Assembly (NCBI GenBank): GCA_905480255.1
Contig: CAJQPR010000053.1
Location: forward strand, 1-57,260
Origin: an uncultured Woeseiaceae bacterium
GTDB lineage: Bacteria; Pseudomonadota; Gammaproteobacteria; Steroidobacterales; Woeseiaceae
Length of the DNA stretch: 57,260 nucleotides
Direction: 5' to 3'
The notes under the pieces were generated by a model. The model saw only the letters and a list, made by a program, of their open reading frames with translations. It searched no databases and was not told the origin of the DNA. The translations under genes and the position numbers were made by a program. Within the stretch, counting starts at the first letter, position 1, and each line of letters starts with the position of its first letter. Positions 26,802 to 34,723 of the stretch are shown piece after piece.

Positions 26802-27508
26802 GGTTCCTGCAATACAGCCCGAACGATGAACCGTTCAGGCGCATGACCTACGTAATAGAACGGGTAGCAGGTCACCAGTGTAATCGCCGTCTTCTCCGTG
26901 TTGTAAAGCACCTCAACCGCGGACGGATCGACGGTCATCAGTTGCTCCACAATAAATGTCTGGGTGCCATTTGCCGTTGTCAGCGTTATCTCATCGCCGA
27001 ATTGGATATCTTTCAAAACCCTGAAATAACCGTCGCGATGTCCGGCAATCCCAAGGTTGCCCTCGTCATGCCCGGGCATGGCGGTCCCTTCGATGCGGGC
27101 AATCCCCCGGTCCATGTGCAGATCGGACGCGCCGTCGTAGATGGGCAGCTCGAGATCGAACCGTGGAATTTCGAAGACGCCCAGCACAGGACTGGTCTGC
27201 CGGGTCAGACTCGCAGCGAACGCTGCTATCCGACCTGATGACCACAAAGACTGATCAGGTGCCGCCGGTTCGTAGTCGATGGCGCTAACCACCCCGGCCT
27301 TTTCCGGCGAAGGCGCGGCTGCCGGGACATCGTCACCCGGTAACTCGGAAACTACAGCCGTGGTCTGAACGACTTGATCGGCTTTGAATGCCGCGACAGC
27401 GTTCATACGCTCAAGCTCCTCAAGCCCGATTTGGCCGAGAAAAATACCCACGATAACCAGGCCGCTACACCAAAGCAGACCTTCGATAAGTTTTAATACC
27501 GTTTTCAA
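26765..27508 (-). CDS. Class D-like sortase
   Basis: A 247-residue inner-membrane transpeptidase with one N-terminal helix (about 8-29) and a catalytic domain in the periplasm. The triad is visible: H157 in GIAGHRDG, C214 in TLVTCYPF and R226 in APERFIVRA. The spacing and the GVFEIPRFDLELPIYDG opening fit class D sortases, which join LPxTA-bearing proteins to a cell-wall amine. A proline/alanine-rich linker (about 55-85) separates the anchor from the domain. The C-terminal tail (QLTKTTKQNN) is encoded by a tandem repeat. Sortases are rare in Gram-negative bacteria. Its substrate is the next gene and an OmpA-type protein lies two genes upstream. Confidence 0.92.
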   Translation of the reverse strand: MKTVLKLIEGLLWCSGLVIVGIFLGQIGLEELERMNAVAAFKADQVVQTTAVVSELPGDDVPAAAPSPEKAGVVSAIDYEPAAPDQSLWSSGRIAAFAASLTRQTSPVLGVFEIPRFDLELPIYDGASDLHMDRGIARIEGTAMPGHDEGNLGIAGHRDGYFRVLKDIQFGDEITLTTANGTQTFIVEQLMTVDPSAVEVLYNTEKTAITLVTCYPFYYVGHAPERFIVRAVLQEPKQLTKTTKQNN

Positions 27509-27563
27509 TGCACTGATTCCGCCCTAAGTCTCCACCGTTTGATGAGCGATGATAACTACCAAT

Positions 27564-28103
27564 TTAGAGCAACGGATCCAATGTTTTGGCCTGCTCGATG
27601 AACTTGGTAACACGACTTTCGCCAGGCAATTCTGCAACCCGATGTTCGGCTTCATTAACTTCGCGAAATCGGGCTCGAAGTGGTTCGACTTCCTGAGCTG
27701 CCAGATCCTGCACATTCTTCACCCCGGCCCGCCACATGAGCTCTGCCCATTGGCCGCCGAGACCCTTGATTCGCATCAGATCCGCCATTGTGCCCCAGTT
27801 TCTGACAGTCCCCTCGTCCAGATCGACGCACTTGCACACCTGTGCAACCCCATCATCAGTTGCACACAGCGCTAAAAGCTTCTCTGTGGTGTCGATCCCA
27901 TCGGCCCGAAGGCGTTTGCCGAAACCCGCACCAATTCCCTCAATGCTCTCGATCGCTGTGCCTGTCTTCTTTCCGGCCAGCTTCGACTCAAGTTCCGCAA
28001 TTCGTTTTTTGGATCCCTGGCTGGATATGAGCCACCCAACCACAGCACCCAGTAAAAAAGCGACCAGCAGATACATGAGAATTTGTTCGATCAGGTATTC
28101 CAT
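27564..28103 (-). CDS. DUF4332 helix-hairpin-helix membrane protein
   Basis: A 179-residue protein with an N-terminal transmembrane helix (about 8-26, ending VVGWLISSQG) and a short charged coil. Two helix-hairpin-helix-like units follow: IEGIGAGFGKRLRADGIDTTEKLL (about 62-86) and LMRIKGLGGQWAELMWRAGVKNVQDLA (about 115-141). The DUF4332 fold usually reads like a DNA-binding module but occurs here on a membrane-anchored protein. Its ribosome binding site GGGAG overlaps the end of the OmpA gene, two bases before its own ATG, so the two are coupled. The sortase starts 55 bases later. Role unknown. Confidence 0.75.
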   Translation of the reverse strand: MEYLIEQILMYLLVAFLLGAVVGWLISSQGSKKRIAELESKLAGKKTGTAIESIEGIGAGFGKRLRADGIDTTEKLLALCATDDGVAQVCKCVDLDEGTVRNWGTMADLMRIKGLGGQWAELMWRAGVKNVQDLAAQEVEPLRARFREVNEAEHRVAELPGESRVTKFIEQAKTLDPLL

Positions 28104-28105
28104 TT

Positions 28106-29122
28106 CTATTTCTCCCGCGCGCGGAATTCAATTCGCCGGTTCTGCGCCCGGCCTTCTTCGGTTGAGTTGTCTGCTATAGGTTGTGAGAAACCCAGCCCGA
28201 CGGCTGATAGCCTCCCGGCATCTATTCCCGCTCCGGCCAGGTACGAAACGACCGCTTCGGCGCGGCGCTCACTGAGACCGATATTGTAATCCTTGTCACC
28301 GACCGCATCCGTATGCCCCGACACTTCCACAGCAACATCCGGGCACAATTTGCTGATTTCCACTACCTCACCCAGCAACTGGCGACCCTCTGCATGGATG
28401 ACATCGCTGTCGAAATCAAATAGCACGGTCTCGCCCGGAGCCACTCGCCTGTTAGCCTCTTCCTGGCAGGTTCGCGCTTCGTCAGAAAGTACTGGCAACG
28501 AAATATCATAAGTGACCGCAAAATCAAGATCGCTCAACGCCGCCATACGCTCTTGCATCAGGGTAAGTGCGCGCTCGGAGCGCATCGATCCCCTGATCGA
28601 CAGCGAGCGATCGGTCAGCGTAATACACCCCTCATCCAGCTGTCCGAGTTCGATCAAAGCCTCGTCCATGAAACGACGGAAGCCTTCCGGCGAATCGGGC
28701 CGAATGTCGAGATCTTCTTCCACCTGCCAGAAGCGGAACATATCTGCCGCCCTTTCCGGAAACGCCATTTCTGCATCTGCGTCTGACACATCGCCTGTTA
28801 GCAGAATGCTCGAGTCTTTACAGAACTGGGTATGGTAAGGCTCGGCCACCATCACTGCGTTGTTGACAATCCGGACGCCCCGAACGGCTATTGCTGTGTC
28901 CCGTGCAAAGCCAACCTGTGCGTTGGAAGAAACCGAACCCCTCAACGAAACGTCGCGGCCATCAGTGGAAACGATTACGCCGTCCAGGCCGGCGTCCGCG
29001 GTCGCGGTCTCCGTACGTTCTTGTACATCAGCCTGAATGACAGGCGCGGCAGTACGTGCGCCGTACTCGAATAACGCCCAAAGCAACGCCAGGCCAATCA
29101 CCAAAGTGACCAATCGATTCAT
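28106..29122 (-). CDS. BON and OmpA domain membrane protein
   Basis: About 338 residues from the ATG at 29122, chosen because an almost perfect ribosome binding site (AGGGAGGTGAT) precedes it; a GTG lies two codons earlier. An uncleaved N-terminal helix (about 3-20) anchors it. A BON-like domain follows (about 40-95, DGVIVSTDGRDVSLRGSV). The C-terminal OmpA domain (about 230-336) has FDFDSDVIHAEG and SGHTDAVGDKDYNIGLSERRA, with the aspartate and arginine that grip meso-diaminopimelate of peptidoglycan. It is the first gene of the sortase operon and could hold the complex at the cell wall. OmpA-type proteins also accompany the described proteobacterial dedicated sortase systems. Confidence 0.85.
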   Translation of the reverse strand: MNRLVTLVIGLALLWALFEYGARTAAPVIQADVQERTETATADAGLDGVIVSTDGRDVSLRGSVSSNAQVGFARDTAIAVRGVRIVNNAVMVAEPYHTQFCKDSSILLTGDVSDADAEMAFPERAADMFRFWQVEEDLDIRPDSPEGFRRFMDEALIELGQLDEGCITLTDRSLSIRGSMRSERALTLMQERMAALSDLDFAVTYDISLPVLSDEARTCQEEANRRVAPGETVLFDFDSDVIHAEGRQLLGEVVEISKLCPDVAVEVSGHTDAVGDKDYNIGLSERRAEAVVSYLAGAGIDAGRLSAVGLGFSQPIADNSTEEGRAQNRRIEFRAREK

Positions 29123-29400
29123 TATCACCTCCCTGCGGGCAGGTCACCCAACCCTTGCCGGCTTCTTACGAACCGGTTCTTTTGTCGGTCAATACATCGC
29201 CAGATTCTTGTATTTATTCAGATTTGTGGCGACCGGCGGGCATTATCTCCTGAAACGATCAATCCTTCAATCAGAGTGAATCGTAAAGTTGGCAATTCGT
29301 GCCAATCCTGTCGAAATTTATCGCTGCAGAAAATTTGAGGGGAACCTGGCATCGGGTAGACTGACCAACGATTAAGGCCCAGGTGGAAGGAATCCAGAGA
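29123..29400. promoter_or_regulatory. Divergent promoter region for sortase operon and DUF3313 copy 2
   Basis: This 278-base gap separates the minus-strand sortase operon from the plus-strand lipoprotein gene. A candidate plus-strand promoter is TTGAGG at 29335-29340 and TAGACT at 29357-29362 with a 16-base spacer (four of six matches each). GGAAGGA at 29385-29391 is the ribosome binding site of the ATG at 29401. No gene was recognised inside. Confidence 0.45.
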
Positions 29401-30018
29401 ATGCTCAAGAAAATAACTCAGCAGTCAATGCGAGCTGTCCTGCTGGCAATAATCAGCCTCGGCGCCTTTGTCGTCTCCGGCTGCTCGACAACCGTCGTCA
29501 GCCAGGAGTTTCGCCGTACGGAAAACTCTGTGGTAGAGGCGTCATATATCGCCACCGATGCGGATTTCAGCAAATATGACCGGCTGACCGGCGCGGAAAT
29601 GGGAATATTCTTTCCGCAAACCTCGTCAGTTCCGGATGACGATCTGCAACGCATTCGCACTATATTTCGTGAGTCTTTCCTCGGAGAGCTATCCGCATAC
29701 GATGTTGTGGAAGAGACAGGCACAGGCGTGATGCTGATTGAGGCATCTTTGATCGACCTGCGCACAGCCGCATACGCCGATATCCCCAACCTCCGCCGCG
29801 AGATTCGTTCGGTAGCACGCCCAGGCTCCCTCGTTTTCCTGATGGAAATGAAGGACTCGGAATCCGGGCGGGTTCTGGCCCGTGCCGCAGATAGCACCCT
29901 GAACCCAAACATCGGCACGGACGATCTTGATGATTCTGAGTGGGGTGCGGTCGAAGGGGCGGCCAAACATTGGGCTTCGTTGTTCCGCCGGTTCCTGGAC
30001 CAAAACTTCAACAAGTAA
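29401..30018 (+). CDS. DUF3313 family lipoprotein (paralogue 2)
   Basis: About 205 residues from the ATG at 29401, preceded by GGAAGGA; a GTG at 29383 is an unlikely alternative. The signal peptide ends LGAFVVSGCS, so the protein should be lipidated. The mature part reads DADFSKYDRLTGAEMGIFFP, GTGVMLIEASLIDLRTAAY, SLVFLMEMKDSESGRVLARAAD, matching the DUF3313 pattern less closely than the two other copies. The C-terminus (HWASLFRRFLDQNF) matches the final helix of the other copies. It lies 47 bases before another lipoprotein gene and is divergent from the sortase operon. Function unknown. Confidence 0.75.
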   Translation: MLKKITQQSMRAVLLAIISLGAFVVSGCSTTVVSQEFRRTENSVVEASYIATDADFSKYDRLTGAEMGIFFPQTSSVPDDDLQRIRTIFRESFLGELSAYDVVEETGTGVMLIEASLIDLRTAAYADIPNLRREIRSVARPGSLVFLMEMKDSESGRVLARAADSTLNPNIGTDDLDDSEWGAVEGAAKHWASLFRRFLDQNFNK

Positions 30019-30065
30019 TCGTGATCGTCGGATAAGATACCTACTCCGCTCTGACCCGTTCCACG

Positions 30066-30707
30066 ATGGAGACGCTTTTGCGGCTGTTAATGCGTAAGTT
30101 ATTGATTGGCTTGTTCGCGGTCTCATTTGTTGCCGCCTGTTCGTCATCTTCAATGCGTATCGACAGGACCTTCGAAGATCCTGGCTATGTCGATAATGTG
30201 TATAGCAATGTCCTGGTGATCGCTGTAGCAGCTGATTACAACGCCAGAGCGCGGTTCGAACGAGCAATGGCTACAGCGCTGTCTTCCCAATCCACAAACG
30301 CCGTTCCTTACTTTGACGTGGCCGGCGGTGATCAGGAAATTACGCGGGAAAAAATTCTTGCTGCTATTGAAGCGCATGGATACGACGCAGTCGTCGTGAC
30401 GCAGCTTGGAAGCCAGAAAAGTGAAGTCTCGGTCAAGGCTGGCACGAAGAAAACCAAAGTCGTACGTCGAGACGAACAGGCCGTGGATTTCTTCCGTTAC
30501 AACTACGAGACCTTAAACGAACCGAACGAAATCAACGTCGCAATGCAGGTGATATTGGTCACGGATTTCTTTGAAGCTGGCGAGGCAAAGCGAATTTGGT
30601 CGGCCGAGTCGACAGTTTCTGACAAGGACAATGTTTCCTACCTGATCAACGACACTGCGGCGATGATTGCAGCCAAACTTAACAAGGATGGCCTTGTCGG
30701 CCATTGA
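30066..30707 (+). CDS. Lipoprotein of unknown function
   Basis: A 213-residue protein (205 from the alternative ATG at 30090) with a lipoprotein signal, MRKLLIGLFAVSFVAACSSS. The mature part has an alternating alpha/beta pattern: NVLVIAVAADYNARARFERAMATAL, then AIEAHGYDAVVVTQLGSQ, then EINVAMQVILVTDFFEAGEAKRIWSAES. This looks like the periplasmic fold of the DUF4136 / GNA1162-like lipoproteins, in which a conserved residue run assesses nucleophile-free surface patches. I cannot name a function. It sits between two DUF3313 genes on the same strand, suggesting a small lipoprotein cluster. Confidence 0.68.
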   Translation: METLLRLLMRKLLIGLFAVSFVAACSSSSMRIDRTFEDPGYVDNVYSNVLVIAVAADYNARARFERAMATALSSQSTNAVPYFDVAGGDQEITREKILAAIEAHGYDAVVVTQLGSQKSEVSVKAGTKKTKVVRRDEQAVDFFRYNYETLNEPNEINVAMQVILVTDFFEAGEAKRIWSAESTVSDKDNVSYLINDTAAMIAAKLNKDGLVGH

Positions 30708-30848
30708 GCATTTCCGCCTGGCCCCAAAACTTTTTGGGAAAACATTGATACTGGTTTGTAAGAACTTGTAACGCGAAGCACCTGGCGGGCCGACCTGTGA
30801 CAGAATACGCTAGCAGACCGAATCTCAAACAAAGTTAAGGAGAAAATA

Positions 30849-31559
30849 ATGTCAAGAATCGCGACCTTAAAGGCACTCACAGCAACTGTGCTGGCCGCAA
30901 TACTGGCGGCAGGGTGTGCCACGTCAGCGGCACCCACCATGCAGACCGGTCCGGATGCAGAAATTTCATTTGACGGATTGCACCGCATAGATAACAGCCA
31001 GGCTGAAATGGCCTGGATGCGACCGGATTTCGACATTTCGACGTACAGCAAGATTCTTCCCGTCAGTTCGGGCTTCGAATATCGAAAAGCAACCAATCAG
31101 GGTCGTACGCAGACCGAGCGCAACAGGGGCGGTCCGTTCGTCATTTCAGCGGAAGATCGAGAGAGATTTGAGGCACTCGTTAGCGAAGTATTCCAGGAAG
31201 AGTTTGCTCAAGTTCAGAACTGGGAATTTGTCACAGAGCCTGGCCCCGGCGTCATGATTCTTCGCGGCGGAATGCTGGACGTTTTCTCCGACGTTCCACC
31301 GGAAAACATGGCCGGCAGAAGCACTATGTTTGTGTCAGCTGTCGGCCAAGCTACGCTGGTGCTCGAACTTCGCGATTCCGAAACGAATACAGTCCTCGCG
31401 AGGTCAATTGATCGACGCTGGGCCCAGCGCCCGGGCGGCCAGATGATGCAGTCCAATCGGGTCACGAATACCGCAGAGGTAAGGCGCCTGATCAGGATGT
31501 GGGCAGTAAGATTGCGTGAAGGTCTGGACGGATTCGCCGAACAGGCCAATAACAACTAG
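30849..31559 (+). CDS. DUF3313 family lipoprotein (paralogue 3)
   Basis: A 236-residue protein preceded by AAGGAG at good spacing. The signal ends TVLAAILAAGCAT, giving a lipidated cysteine. It shares TGPDAEISFDGLHRIDN, GQATLVLELRDSETNTVLAR, and QSNRVTNTAEVRRLIRMWAVRLREGLDGF with the protein at 18341-19048, so the two are recent paralogues compared with copy 2. Copies 2 and 3 flank an unrelated lipoprotein; copy 1 is 11 kb away in the other direction. It is convergent with a DUF481 gene across a two-way terminator. Confidence 0.8.
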   Translation: MSRIATLKALTATVLAAILAAGCATSAAPTMQTGPDAEISFDGLHRIDNSQAEMAWMRPDFDISTYSKILPVSSGFEYRKATNQGRTQTERNRGGPFVISAEDRERFEALVSEVFQEEFAQVQNWEFVTEPGPGVMILRGGMLDVFSDVPPENMAGRSTMFVSAVGQATLVLELRDSETNTVLARSIDRRWAQRPGGQMMQSNRVTNTAEVRRLIRMWAVRLREGLDGFAEQANNN

Positions 31560-31563
31560 GCCA

Positions 31564-31602
31564 AAAAGGGTGGTCGGCGATCTTTCCTCGGCCACCCCTT
31601 TT
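31564..31602. terminator. Bidirectional terminator between convergent genes
   Basis: AAAAGGGTGGTCG and CGGCCACCCCTTTT pair to a stem of about 13 bp with one wobble pair and one bulge, leaving an A-run on one side and a T-run on the other. It lies between the stops of the DUF3313 (plus) and DUF481 (minus) genes, so it can end both transcripts. Confidence 0.75.
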
Positions 31603-31605
31603 CTT

Positions 31606-32628
31606 CTATTCGAATTCCAGGCCCAGACCGAACAGGATCGATATGTCCTCACTCTTGGCCGTTTCAACCGGTTCAGTATCATAGTCGTAATCTACTGACG
31701 CACTCGCATACAAAAGATCGGTGATCTCATAGCTGATCCCGGTGCTGGTCCGATAGCTGGTATTAGTACGTCCGGATACGTTCGCAGTGACTCCAAAGTT
31801 ATGAAAAACACTAAGATCATCACCGAAGAAATCGCGTCGAAAACGCAGGTTCCAAACAACAACAGAGCTTTGCTGAGACTCCATTCCGATCTCCTCGGTC
31901 TGAAGACCAGCCCCCAATTGCGTGGACAAATACTTTCGCGGTGTATTCCAGATATCGTGTCCGACACCAGCGCTGACAACGAGGCGACTGTCCAATTGTA
32001 TGATCGGGTCCCGCTCGTAGTTTAGATTTGCGGTGAAAAACCACGGGTCGTTGAAGAGCCAGTTGTAGTTGTAGCCAAAGCGGTCCTGTTCCTGAGTCAA
32101 CTGTCCCGACAACTCCTCCCTGGAAAACGAAATCTCACCACGATGTCGATGATCTCCATGCTTGAACATCCCATCCGCCCGAAGTTTGGTATTCGCCGAA
32201 TCTGTATTTCCCTTGTTAAGATTGCCTGAAAGGTCTACATGACTTTCCCAGTCATAGTAGGCATCTATTTCGTCGAGCTCTGAGATGCTTGCCAATGTAA
32301 TCTCGAGCGATTCGATCGAAGTCGTAATTATCTGCGCCCCGTCTTCATCGGCGCCGCCAAAACGGGCTAGCACAGTGGAGCCATCCTGAAGGTCGATCTC
32401 GAATTCGCGGTCCGACTCAATGTAATCGACTACCGGAAGATCTACCTGGAATTCGTCGGAATACTCCGGTTCGATCGTAACCTCGTTGTCCCAGATTCGT
32501 GAGATCTCACCAGTAATCCGATCGCCGTTTTTCAAAACAAGCACATCCTGCGCCTGAATTACCTGCGCTGGCAGGATAAAAAACGCTGTCAGAAAAATAT
32601 TTAAGCACAAAGAGTTCAGAGTCTTCAT
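31606..32628 (-). CDS. DUF481 family outer-membrane protein (YdiY-like), copy 2
   Basis: About 340 residues from the ATG at 32628, which starts a signal peptide (MKTLNSLCLNIFLTAFFILPAQVIQAQ); the frame runs up to 32778 without a plausible protein. Residues about 28-75 hold the module LKNGDRITGEISRIWDNEVTIEPEYSDEFQVDL, shared with the genes at 22135 and 23875. The DUF481 barrel follows, with WESHVDLSGNLNKGNTDSANTKLRADGMFKHGDHRHRG, and ends ISILFGLGLEFE. It is more typical of the family than copy 1. It lies downstream of the 443-residue lipoprotein on the same strand. Function unknown; the barrel should sit in the outer membrane. Confidence 0.86.
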   Translation of the reverse strand: MKTLNSLCLNIFLTAFFILPAQVIQAQDVLVLKNGDRITGEISRIWDNEVTIEPEYSDEFQVDLPVVDYIESDREFEIDLQDGSTVLARFGGADEDGAQIITTSIESLEITLASISELDEIDAYYDWESHVDLSGNLNKGNTDSANTKLRADGMFKHGDHRHRGEISFSREELSGQLTQEQDRFGYNYNWLFNDPWFFTANLNYERDPIIQLDSRLVVSAGVGHDIWNTPRKYLSTQLGAGLQTEEIGMESQQSSVVVWNLRFRRDFFGDDLSVFHNFGVTANVSGRTNTSYRTSTGISYEITDLLYASASVDYDYDTEPVETAKSEDISILFGLGLEFE

Positions 32629-32734
32629 AAGTAACAGGCACCCAGAGTGAGTCCGCGCATTCAGCAATGGCGTTAACAGTTGGTCATAAAAATTGTAAGG
32701 CAAATTCCCGGGTGCAGTTACACCCGCTGAGTAC

Positions 32735-34066
32735 TTACTGCTTAGGAACCATTCGAATCCAGACGAATCTGCTCGCAATGAGTATCAGAAAGAAAATGAC
32801 GAGAAATCCTACCATCCGCAGAAAGAAACGGTCCAGCAGCGCTGTTTCAACATCAATCAGGGCATCCGTTAACCCTGATACGTCCTCGACGCCAGCCATC
32901 AGACCAGAAACCGAATCAACCATCAAACGCATTTCGACCGCTGTAGCTGCGGATTGATTAACCATTGCCGTGTATTCATTGATATCAAAGGGGCGACCGG
33001 TCACATCGTCGGCATTCGCCATAGCAACGGTTCTTTCGATGGATTCAAGGACTGGAAGAAGCTCCGCCAGCAACTGCCGTACTTCCGGGCTTTCTGTGGC
33101 AAGCGATGTCATCATCGCTTCTCGTTCCTCAGCGAGGCGATCCATCATTTGATCAACTGCTGCCAGCCGACTATCGGGTAAACTATTGGCAATCTGTACC
33201 ATGCGATCCACTGAAATGACGAATCTTTCAACGTCCGTCAGCAGTCGCGTCACTTCGGGGCCTGAAAAAACATCGTTGACGCTTGACTCAAATTGACCCG
33301 ACGTAATCATTGGTGCTCTCTGCAGATAAAAAAGCACTCGCTCTCCAAATGCCTGCATCTCTTCCGCAGCTTCCCGCGCCCGCGCAACTTCCGCCAGCAT
33401 ACCGCCCGACTGCTTGACTGAATTCAGGCTCGCTGCACGCTGACCTGAAAAATTACTGAGTCGCACGTACCAAGGAAAGACCTGTTCGGGATTCTCGGCG
33501 TGCCACTCAGTTACAAGGACAGTCATCATCTCCTGGTTTTGCGGGGTCAGGACGTCATCGGCTACAGTCCAGATGTCCTCTTCGAGATCGTAGAAAGCCT
33601 GAAGAAATGACGCACGAACCACTTCGTCTGAAATTTTTGGTGACCAGTAATCTTCAACAACCATTCTCGACAACATTGTGAGAACCATCATGTCCATCAG
33701 ATTAGTGACTGCATCCGGACCGATTGCCACATCGACGACGGCCGAATAGGAAACATTCTTCCAGTCGCTCATGAAACGGTCGACTTCAATCGATGGAGAT
33801 GAGTCTGCCACTTCGTTGGCCGCAATCGCGATTCTGGTCATATATCGATCGGCGAATCGTCTTACGTGAGACTCCAACTCCTGCCTCGTCATTGCACCGG
33901 TTGCACTCGTACCCTCACCGTCAATTTCCGCGACGAAAACCTCCTGAGTCTGGGGTGCTGGCGACGTCATGCAGGCAGACAGCAGTATGGCCGTCGCCAT
34001 CCCCGTCACCATTGCTTTTATGCGGCGCTGAACCGGTTTTCTGGACAGGAATCGATCGAGGAGCAT
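32735..34066 (-). CDS. Lipoprotein-like protein with C-terminal membrane helix, unknown function
   Basis: A 443-residue, largely helical protein. A lipoprotein-type signal, VTGMATAILLSACMT, lies near residue 20-33. A single hydrophobic helix (FLVIFFLILIASRFVWIRMV) stands at the very C-terminus. The region between is acidic and rich in Ala, Glu, Met and Leu, with heptad-like stretches (about 290-400) that suggest a coiled coil. Having both a lipid anchor and a C-terminal helix would tether each end to a membrane, possibly bridging it, or keep the protein in the inner membrane as a lipoprotein. No domain was recognised. The stop is about 105 bases upstream of the DUF481 start. Confidence 0.65.
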   Translation of the reverse strand: MLLDRFLSRKPVQRRIKAMVTGMATAILLSACMTSPAPQTQEVFVAEIDGEGTSATGAMTRQELESHVRRFADRYMTRIAIAANEVADSSPSIEVDRFMSDWKNVSYSAVVDVAIGPDAVTNLMDMMVLTMLSRMVVEDYWSPKISDEVVRASFLQAFYDLEEDIWTVADDVLTPQNQEMMTVLVTEWHAENPEQVFPWYVRLSNFSGQRAASLNSVKQSGGMLAEVARAREAAEEMQAFGERVLFYLQRAPMITSGQFESSVNDVFSGPEVTRLLTDVERFVISVDRMVQIANSLPDSRLAAVDQMMDRLAEEREAMMTSLATESPEVRQLLAELLPVLESIERTVAMANADDVTGRPFDINEYTAMVNQSAATAVEMRLMVDSVSGLMAGVEDVSGLTDALIDVETALLDRFFLRMVGFLVIFFLILIASRFVWIRMVPKQ

Positions 34067-34160
34067 AAATCCACTCTTAATTGTTATCTTATGTTTTTCT
34101 CAACTTATTCTTGTTGAGTTATTGCATTCGGGTTGCCAGCTGGAGCAGCATCTTCGTCGT

Positions 34161-34577
34161 TTACTTTTCCACCCTGTCATAGGCTACGCCCAGCTTTTCG
34201 CAAACAGCTTCAACTGCATTGGTCGCCACCTCACTACCGAGACGACCCGTTCCACTTGCATCTGCCCAGACGTAAAGGAGCGACTCTCGCGCCCCGAGCG
34301 TTGTGACCTGGGCTACGACTTTGCCGAACCCCCCCGTCACTTCGATCATCATCGCGCTATCTTTCTTGCTGTCAATTTTGATCTCAGGGTGTTCTTCGAC
34401 AACCGCAGCGAATGCCGCATAGACCTTCGATGCCTCAATCGGTAGTCGCGCGGCGATAGTGCTTTGACTCGAACCCGCCGTGTGCACCACCAATGCAGAG
34501 TCTACGACCGAACCCCCGGCCAACAGGGAACACCCGCCGAGTCCAGCCAACAACACGATTATGTAAAGCTTGGACAT
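34161..34577 (-). CDS. Small lipoprotein of unknown function
   Basis: About 138 residues from the ATG at 34577, which is preceded by CCGGAG; the frame runs up to 34634. The lipoprotein signal is KLYIIVLLAGLGGCSLL. The mature part reads IAARLPIEASKVYAAFAAVVEEHPEIKIDSKKDSAMMIEVTGGFGKVVAQVTTLGARESLLYVWADASG, a pattern of DUF3568-like or outer-membrane lipoprotein folds. Function is not known. It lies about 95 bases upstream of the 443-residue gene and is divergent from the surface-antigen barrel gene. Confidence 0.68.
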   Translation of the reverse strand: MSKLYIIVLLAGLGGCSLLAGGSVVDSALVVHTAGSSQSTIAARLPIEASKVYAAFAAVVEEHPEIKIDSKKDSAMMIEVTGGFGKVVAQVTTLGARESLLYVWADASGTGRLGSEVATNAVEAVCEKLGVAYDRVEK

Positions 34578-34723
34578 CAATTTTTCGCTCCGGAATCGCG
34601 TCAATACTAGCAAATACCCTTTTGTAATTCCCAAGCAAAACAGGCAACATCATTGGCGTTCAAGCAATGCTGGCAACAGCGCGACGATAATCGGAACCTA
34701 CTGGTTCCGACGGCAGTAATAAC

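Noticed and set aside
30735-30790. Sigma-E-like GAACTT before the third DUF3313 gene
   Set aside because: No matching -10 element stands at the required distance.
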